This document shows, in pieces, positions 58,801-64,000 of a stretch of 64,000 bases of DNA. The notes beneath the pieces are model-generated. The model saw only the letters and a program-made list of their open reading frames with translations. It was not told the origin of the DNA and ran no database searches. The position numbers and the translations under genes were made by a program. The stretch spans positions 1 to 64,000 of the forward strand of contig JAUICH010000011.1 in assembly GCA_030427505.1 (NCBI GenBank), read 5' to 3'. Origin of the DNA: Verrucomicrobiia bacterium (GTDB lineage: Bacteria; Verrucomicrobiota; Verrucomicrobiia; Verrucomicrobiales; DEV007). Position 1 is the stretch's first letter, and each line of letters begins with the position of its first letter.

Positions 58801-60108
58801 TCACCCCCCGGCGTCAATCTCTACCACTTCCTTCTCCCTCTGCTCCATGGGGGAAGGCTTTTCAGGCCGGATGACCTCCATCTCGTACAAAGACCTGACC
58901 CGGTAACCGATGCCCGCCCAAGTTACGCCTTTGGCCAGAAGAGCCGCCAGGGGGAAGAGGCCATGCAGGGCCATCCAGAACGGAGTAGCCAGGTGCTCCA
59001 GCCACCAGTTGCCTCGCAAGGCCCGGACGGTTTCCGGTTTGAACAACTGGTTCACCACCCGGCGTCTCCCCAGGGCTCGTAGCTGGTCGAAGAAGAAGAC
59101 AGCGGCGATAAAACCCCACGCGATGCTCATGCCGGAAAGGCCCATCACCACGGCGCTCGTCCAACTGGCCACATAGAGCCCCGTGATCATAAATGATAAC
59201 CGGTAGAGGATCGGTGAATAGTGCCGCACCTGGTAGTACTGCCGCCGGGCAAATTCAAACAGGGAAGCCCAGTCCAAGTCGGTTTTGGAAGGCCGCAGCA
59301 GGGAACGGATGTAGGCGATCCGGCACCCATTGCGGCGGGCGTGTTTCCCCACCCGGAGGTCGTCATTCAAACACGTCGAAATCGCGTCCGGCACGTTCAG
59401 CCGCTGGAACTCGGTCATCGCGATGGCATTCGAACCGCCCCAGATGGTATTGAGGTGCTCCGGGCCGCCCATGGTGGCCACGGAGGCATTCATCACGCTG
59501 GCCAAGTGGTTCACCAGCGTGGAGCGCTCCGGAACCAGCCAGCGGTAGGTGGTGGAGAGGTGATGGGTGCCCAGATTGATCGGCGCCGTCAGCCGCGCCA
59601 GCCAGTCCGGCTCGCAACGGATGTCGGCGTCCGCGCAGGCCACGATCTCGTCCTCCGGGCCTAGAAGGCGGTAGGCTGCCTGTTGATTGTACAGCTTCTG
59701 ACTGCACTTCGTGGAATATCCCGCCACCACCAGCCGCACTTCCGTGACACAGGCGTCACATTCTCCTTCTTGAGATTGGGGCGCCACCCACCGTTCCTCT
59801 GCCAATGTCAATCCGAGCACGTCTCTCACCACTTGAGCCGCCGGGTCCTGGGCGTCTTCCACGGCAAAAATCACCCGGTAGCGGCGATAGTCCTGCTTCA
59901 GCAGCTCCCGGACAAAGTTTTCCGTATCCTCTTCGACACCCTTGATGGCCACCACCACGGCGGCGGGGCGCTGCATTTCCCGGGAAACTTGGGCTCCCGT
60001 CTGGTCTTGCCGCTTCGCGGCGATAGGGTATCTCCATACCCGGAACGCCGAAAAAATCGACTGCCCCAGCCACAGACTCCACAGAAACAGGAAAAACCAC
60101 TCGATCAT
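58801..60108 (-). CDS. family 2/21-like glycosyltransferase
   Basis: The protein has 435 residues. An N-terminal helix (IEWFFLFLWSLWLGQSIFSAF), a GT-A catalytic domain and C-terminal helices are seen. PAAVVVAIKGVEEDTENFVRELLKQDY (about 48-74) starts the nucleotide fold. DEIVACADADIRCEPDWL (about 152-169) has the DXD-like motif, GGSNAIAM and CLNDDLRVGKHARR the acceptor residues, and RRQYYQVRHYSP the Q-x-x-R-like motif seen in ceramide glucosyltransferases (GT21) and HpnI. It is head of a unit with the ceramidase-like gene. A ceramide or hopanoid-type lipid acceptor is inferred. Confidence 0.8.
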   Translation of the reverse strand: MIEWFFLFLWSLWLGQSIFSAFRVWRYPIAAKRQDQTGAQVSREMQRPAAVVVAIKGVEEDTENFVRELLKQDYRRYRVIFAVEDAQDPAAQVVRDVLGLTLAEERWVAPQSQEGECDACVTEVRLVVAGYSTKCSQKLYNQQAAYRLLGPEDEIVACADADIRCEPDWLARLTAPINLGTHHLSTTYRWLVPERSTLVNHLASVMNASVATMGGPEHLNTIWGGSNAIAMTEFQRLNVPDAISTCLNDDLRVGKHARRNGCRIAYIRSLLRPSKTDLDWASLFEFARRQYYQVRHYSPILYRLSFMITGLYVASWTSAVVMGLSGMSIAWGFIAAVFFFDQLRALGRRRVVNQLFKPETVRALRGNWWLEHLATPFWMALHGLFPLAALLAKGVTWAGIGYRVRSLYEMEVIRPEKPSPMEQREKEVVEIDAGG

Positions 60109-60183
60109 TGCCTCAGGTATGGGTACGTTTCGCTCTCCGTCCTACAGGGCATCGTATTCATCCAGAGTGAAACCAGAAATCAT

Positions 60184-60882
60184 ATGACCGTCGTTGAAGC
60201 GCGGGACGTTCAAAAGACCTACCATTTTGGCGAAACTCAAGTGCAAGCACTGCGTGGTGTAAGCTTGAAGATCCAATCCGGCGAATTTGTGGCTATTTGG
60301 GGTCCCTCCGGGTCCGGCAAATCCACCTTGTGCAACCTGCTGGGCCTCCTGGACGAACCCAGCCAAGGCCAGATATTGCTGAAGGGCCAAGCCGTTGGCA
60401 CCTTCAGCGACAACCGCCTGAGCGAAGTCCGCAATGAGGCCATCGGCTTTGTTTTCCAGAATTTCAACCTGGTTCCCGTTCTTTCCGCCCTGGAAAACGT
60501 GATGCTGCCCATGCAGATCCAGGGCGTGCCTCTGCCGGAAGCCCAACAAAGGGCCATGGCACTGCTGGAGGAAGTGGACCTGACCTCCCACAGCCACCAC
60601 CGGCCCACCAAGCTCTCCGGCGGTCAGCAACAGCGCGTGGCCATTGCCCGCGCGCTGGTCTCGGAGCCCGCCATGGTCATCGCGGACGAACCCACGGCAA
60701 ACCTTGACTCGGTCAATGCCGACCGGATTATCCGCCTCATGCGCAAAGTCAACCGCACCCACCATACGGCCTTTCTCTTTTCCACCCACGACGACCGCCT
60801 GCTGGGCTCCGTGGACCGGCACGTCCGGCTGAAGGACGGCACCATCGAGGAAGACGTGGAACATCAGGCGATCGATCTATGA
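60184..60882 (+). CDS. ABC transporter ATP-binding protein (LolD/MacB-like)
   Basis: The protein has 232 residues. Walker A GPSGSGKST (about 40-48), Q-loop FVFQNFNLVP (about 97), signature LSGGQQQR (about 144-151), Walker B AMVIADEPTANLD (about 163-175) and FLFSTHD H-loop match the LolD/MacB/FtsE group. The ATG at 60184 is chosen because longer frames run through the divergent glycosyltransferase. It overlaps the FtsX-like permease gene by 4 bases (ATGA), so the two form one exporter or lipoprotein-release system. Confidence 0.96.
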   Translation: MTVVEARDVQKTYHFGETQVQALRGVSLKIQSGEFVAIWGPSGSGKSTLCNLLGLLDEPSQGQILLKGQAVGTFSDNRLSEVRNEAIGFVFQNFNLVPVLSALENVMLPMQIQGVPLPEAQQRAMALLEEVDLTSHSHHRPTKLSGGQQQRVAIARALVSEPAMVIADEPTANLDSVNADRIIRLMRKVNRTHHTAFLFSTHDDRLLGSVDRHVRLKDGTIEEDVEHQAIDL

Positions 60883-62126
60883 AGTGGCTCTCCCTGGCAT
60901 TTCGAAATCTGCTCCGCAACGGGCGGCGGTCCGTCACCACCATGCTCGCCGTGTCGCTCGGCTACGCCGCCATCAATATTTTCGGTGGCTTCACGACCTA
61001 CATGTTCGTCAGCATTCGTGAGTCTTTTATTCACGATCAAGGCAACGCCCACGTCCAGATCTGGAAAAAAGGCTACCTGGAGAAAGGCAGTCTGGAGCCG
61101 GAGAAATACTTCCTGACCGCGGAGGAACTTGGGGCCATCCAGGAAGCTGTCTCGGAAGATCCCCGGGTGAAACTGACCGCCGGCACCATGCAGATGACGG
61201 GTTTTGTGGACACCGGAGAGACCTCCGCCATCTACATCGGCTTCGCCAGCAAGCCCTCCGCCCGGGACACCATCTACGAATCGGGCACCATCTTGTTCAA
61301 AGACTCGGACCCCTACGTGGGCGACCCCATCACGGACGACACTCCGTTTAAGATCGGCATCACCTCCGGCATGGCGGAGAAACTGAATATCGGGAAAGAC
61401 TCAGACGTCATCCTCATGGCGCCGACTCTGGACGGCCAGATGAACGCGATAGACGCCAAGGTGGCCCAGATCATCGACGTGCCGGCGGAGATCCTGAATG
61501 ACCGCTACATCTACATGCCCCTCTCCCTGGCCCAGGACCTCTACGGCACCCAGGGCGCCGGAGAAGTGCGAGTCCTGCTCCATGACAGGGAAGACACCCA
61601 CGCCGTGGTGGCGGACTTGCAGGCGGCCCTCGCCGCCAAGGGCATGGACGTGGAAGTCAAACCCTGGGACCAGCTCTCCACCATGTACACCCGCACGAAG
61701 AAGATGTTCGACATCATCTTCGCCCTGGTCTTCGGCATCATCATCACCATCGTGACGATGAGCGTGCTGAACACCATCGGCATGGCCGTGGTGGAGCGGA
61801 CGAAGGAGATTGGGACCCTGCGGGCCTTGGGTCTGAAGCGGCGCGGCGTGGTGGCCCTTTTCGGAATCGAAAGCTGCCTGTTGGGCCTGATTGGCGCCAC
61901 GCTGGGCCTGGCGTTGACCGTCGGGTTTGCTGGCCTGGTGGACTACGTAAAGCCCATGTGGGAACCGCCCATGGCGGCCCGGGCGGTCATCTGGCAGATC
62001 AAGCTGGTGCCCGACTACCTCATTCCCAGCTACGTGCTGCTTATCCTGCTGACTTTCAGCGCCGCCATCATGCCCGCCAAGCGCGCGGCCTGCCAGACCA
62101 TCGTGGACTCCCTGGGGCACGTATAG
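60879..62126 (+). CDS. FtsX-like ABC permease
   Basis: The protein has 415 residues. One N-terminal helix (TMLAVSLGYAAINIFGGF, about 21-38) leads to a large periplasmic MacB-PCD domain (about 45-265), then three C-terminal helices (about 277-300, 330-350, 380-400). The cytoplasmic segment AVVERTKEIGTLRALGLKRRGVVALFGIESCLLGLIGATLGL (about 304-345) is the FtsX signature. This is the layout of LolC/E and MacB. No membrane fusion or outer-membrane gene is next to it, so a Lol-type or mechanotransmission role is more likely than tripartite efflux. Confidence 0.93.
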   Translation: MKWLSLAFRNLLRNGRRSVTTMLAVSLGYAAINIFGGFTTYMFVSIRESFIHDQGNAHVQIWKKGYLEKGSLEPEKYFLTAEELGAIQEAVSEDPRVKLTAGTMQMTGFVDTGETSAIYIGFASKPSARDTIYESGTILFKDSDPYVGDPITDDTPFKIGITSGMAEKLNIGKDSDVILMAPTLDGQMNAIDAKVAQIIDVPAEILNDRYIYMPLSLAQDLYGTQGAGEVRVLLHDREDTHAVVADLQAALAAKGMDVEVKPWDQLSTMYTRTKKMFDIIFALVFGIIITIVTMSVLNTIGMAVVERTKEIGTLRALGLKRRGVVALFGIESCLLGLIGATLGLALTVGFAGLVDYVKPMWEPPMAARAVIWQIKLVPDYLIPSYVLLILLTFSAAIMPAKRAACQTIVDSLGHV

Positions 62127-62128
62127 AC

Positions 62129-62156
62129 GGCGCGGCCAACGTTTTTGGCACGCGCC
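62129..62156 (+). terminator. hairpin after the ABC operon
   Basis: GGCGCG-GCCAA (62129-62139) pairs with TTGGC-A-CGCGCC (62145-62156) with one bulged A, loop CGTTT, 2 bases behind the permease stop. A clear U-tract is missing, but the position fits a 3' structure for the operon. Confidence 0.45.
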
Positions 62157-62219
62157 GGAGCTTCGTTTGTCTTGTTTCCGAGGGACGGTTCTTCTCTTTA
62201 TGGTTAGAGCCGTTCCTCA

Positions 62220-64000
62220 ATGAAGAGCCGCCATCCGCCGAGACAAGAGCGCCCCGCCACCTCCATCTGGCAACTGGCGGGGGTTGGACTGATCCTCCTG
62301 GGATTAGCCGGGTTGCCAGCTTGCTCCACGGTAAAAGTCAGGACGCAACCTCATGAAATCGGGCGGGAAAGCCTGCGATCCGCCAAAGGGCTCCGCGAGA
62401 TGGCGGGCGCCACGAAGACGGTCATCGCCGCCTTCGCCAATACCAGTACCGGGCTGATCCGGGAGGCCCGCCGCCTCGAATTCCAAGGGAAGGAGACAGA
62501 CGCGGCGGCTCGCTATCTGAAAACCGCCCTGGAGTCCCGCGGCCTGCTGGCGGAACGGAAGGAGATCCCAGGTTCGGAGGCGGAGCAGGCCCTTCTTGAC
62601 GTACACAATCTCTCCCTGGCCCGCTTTGCCGAACTCTGGGCCACGGATCCGCGCCGCTTCGAAGACGGCCCTCACACTTTCACTGTGAATGATGAGGTCT
62701 TCGAAGTGGAATTTTCCCTGAGCGAGACATCTGAATTTTCCCCCGATTTCTTCGACCGCGCGGTCGCGACCGAATCCCTCAGGGGAAAAGGCGTGGTGGA
62801 AAAAAAACGCGCTGGCTATGGCGCTACCCTGGTGGGCATCCGGGAACAACGGCCGGAGCGGGAGGAAGAGATGCGGTTTTTTCCGCCGCGCGGCCTTTTC
62901 GTACCCATCACGGTGACGCTGGACGATCCGCGACTCATTCCCTCAGGCGAACAAAAGCGCTACCGGGTCCCAGTGAGACTGTGGAATCCCGAGCTGCACG
63001 AAACCGTGGAGGTGGGGGGCCGCGCCTATCCCCTGGCCGCAAATTTTTCCGCGCCCATGGAGATGATTCTCTCCGGACGGAACGAGCTCCTCTGGGGCCT
63101 GGGCGGTTTCCTGGAGGCGGAAAAGCGCGTCGATCAGGCCGGCATCTATCTGGCGGGCCCCTACGACCCGAACCGCATCCCCGTCCTCATGACCCACGGG
63201 CTGGTCTCCGTTCCCATCATGTGGCGCGATGTGATACCGGAGCTCGCCGCCGAGCCGGATCTTTCCCGGCGCTACCAGTTCATGCTGTTCACTTATCCCA
63301 GTTCCTTTTCCATCGCCGAATCGGCCCTGCTTTTCCGGACCAAGCTCGCCGAGCTGCGCCAGCACTTCGATCCCGAGGGAGACGATCCGCTTTCCACCAA
63401 CATGGTAGCCATCGGCCACAGCATGGGCGGCGTCCTGACGCACCTGCTCGTCGCGGACGTCGGCGACCACTTGTGGAATCAAGTCAGCGCGGTTTCCATC
63501 GAGGAATTTCCCTTCAACGACGAGCAACGGGAAAAAGCGCGGAGCCTCGCTTACTTCGAGCCGGATCCCGCCATCCAACGGGCGATCTTCCTGTCCGCGC
63601 CCCACCGGGGAGCCAAGATGGCGGAGGCCGGCTACGCCGGGTTTGCCGCCAGCCTGGCCCATCTGCCCTCTGACTTGGTGCTTTCCGCCTCTTCCCTGTT
63701 CGATGAAGGCGCCGGCGAATACCTGAAAGTGGATCTTCAAAAGAAAGTCACCAGTATCCTGTCCCTGAGACCCGACTCCCCCATCGTGGTGGGCCTGGAC
63801 ATGTCTCCCTATAAAGAGGGCGTGATCTATCACTCCATCATGGGCGACCGCGGCAAAGGCGATACTCCGGACAGTTCAGACGGCGTGGTGGACTATTGGA
63901 GTTCCCACCAAGAAGGCGCGGCGTCCGAGATCATTGTCCCCACCGGGCACGACTCCTACACGCACCCGGACGCCATCGCGGAAATCAAACGCATCCTGCG
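62220..64000 (+). CDS. lipoprotein alpha/beta hydrolase (partial at right edge)
   Basis: The frame is open from the ATG at 62220 to the window edge (593 codons so far) with no stop, so the gene is truncated here. A lipoprotein signal ends in the lipobox LPAC (about residue 37, GLILLGLAGLPACS). A long N-terminal region (about 40-290) is followed by an alpha/beta hydrolase: YDPNRIPVLMTHGLVSVPIMWRDV (about 318-341), nucleophile elbow GHSMGG with Ser401, and LSAPHRGAKMA (about 460). An Asp/His region near the end (TGHDSYTHPDA) could supply the catalytic His. It is probably an esterase or lipase anchored in the outer or inner membrane. Confidence 0.85.
   Translation, partial: MKSRHPPRQERPATSIWQLAGVGLILLGLAGLPACSTVKVRTQPHEIGRESLRSAKGLREMAGATKTVIAAFANTSTGLIREARRLEFQGKETDAAARYLKTALESRGLLAERKEIPGSEAEQALLDVHNLSLARFAELWATDPRRFEDGPHTFTVNDEVFEVEFSLSETSEFSPDFFDRAVATESLRGKGVVEKKRAGYGATLVGIREQRPEREEEMRFFPPRGLFVPITVTLDDPRLIPSGEQKRYRVPVRLWNPELHETVEVGGRAYPLAANFSAPMEMILSGRNELLWGLGGFLEAEKRVDQAGIYLAGPYDPNRIPVLMTHGLVSVPIMWRDVIPELAAEPDLSRRYQFMLFTYPSSFSIAESALLFRTKLAELRQHFDPEGDDPLSTNMVAIGHSMGGVLTHLLVADVGDHLWNQVSAVSIEEFPFNDEQREKARSLAYFEPDPAIQRAIFLSAPHRGAKMAEAGYAGFAASLAHLPSDLVLSASSLFDEGAGEYLKVDLQKKVTSILSLRPDSPIVVGLDMSPYKEGVIYHSIMGDRGKGDTPDSSDGVVDYWSSHQEGAASEIIVPTGHDSYTHPDAIAEIKRIL

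Overview
The window is about 59-60% GC and gene-dense. It has no rRNA, insertion sequence or CRISPR array. It looks like a chromosomal segment of a member of the PVC superphylum, most likely Verrucomicrobiota. The signs are formylglycine sulfatases, a PVC-type heme-binding CxxCH protein fused to HEAT repeats, Tat-signal Gfo/Idh/MocA oxidoreductases, a neutral-ceramidase-like protein, a DUF1080-like secreted protein and weak or absent Shine-Dalgarno sites. The phylum call is inference from gene content.

Left part (0-21 kb): housekeeping and scavenging genes. There is a DinB-like protein, sigma-54 (rpoN), a BamE-like lipoprotein and a tRNA-Ala(GGC). Next come two head-to-head copies of a two-gene membrane module (a polytopic HTTM/DoxX-like protein plus a small partner with a YPFSxFPMYS motif). 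These are followed by a sulfatase, a dihydrouridine synthase, a Ste24/M48 protease, a 1525-residue sulfatase-dehydrogenase-HEAT-cytochrome c fusion, and a cluster of two Gfo/Idh oxidoreductases, a VOC-like protein and an SDR.

Centre (21-44 kb, all on the minus strand): a large type IV pilus/type II secretion-like locus. It has PilB- and PilT-like ATPases, a PilC-like platform, a secretin, GspL/PilMN-, PilO- and PilP-like alignment proteins, four prepilin-like proteins and a 655-residue PilX-like protein. It also holds an ABC-2 transporter with a histidine-rich membrane-anchored partner (compare PilGHI of Myxococcus), and a block of exported proteins. Among the exported proteins are three tandem paralogs of a family I do not recognise, with a dockerin-like C-terminal segment. 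Promoters here sit in AT-rich islands, and two of the paralog genes share a promoter with an identically placed upstream AT motif. No prepilin peptidase gene is in the window.

Right part (44-64 kb): a beta-helix protein, a Nudix hydrolase, a winged-helix regulator beside a lysine 2,3-aminomutase, a YCII/ECF42 sigma pair, an RlmI-like methyltransferase and an ABC-2-like membrane protein. Further on are coiled-coil membrane proteins, several secreted or membrane proteins, a ceramidase-like gene directly behind a GT21-like glycosyltransferase gene, a LolD/FtsX-like ABC exporter, and a lipoprotein alpha/beta hydrolase that runs off the right edge.

Most likely places for undescribed biology are the pilus locus with its ABC module and paralogous exported proteins, the duplicated YPFSxFPMYS/HTTM-like module, and the four-domain sulfatase-cytochrome fusion.
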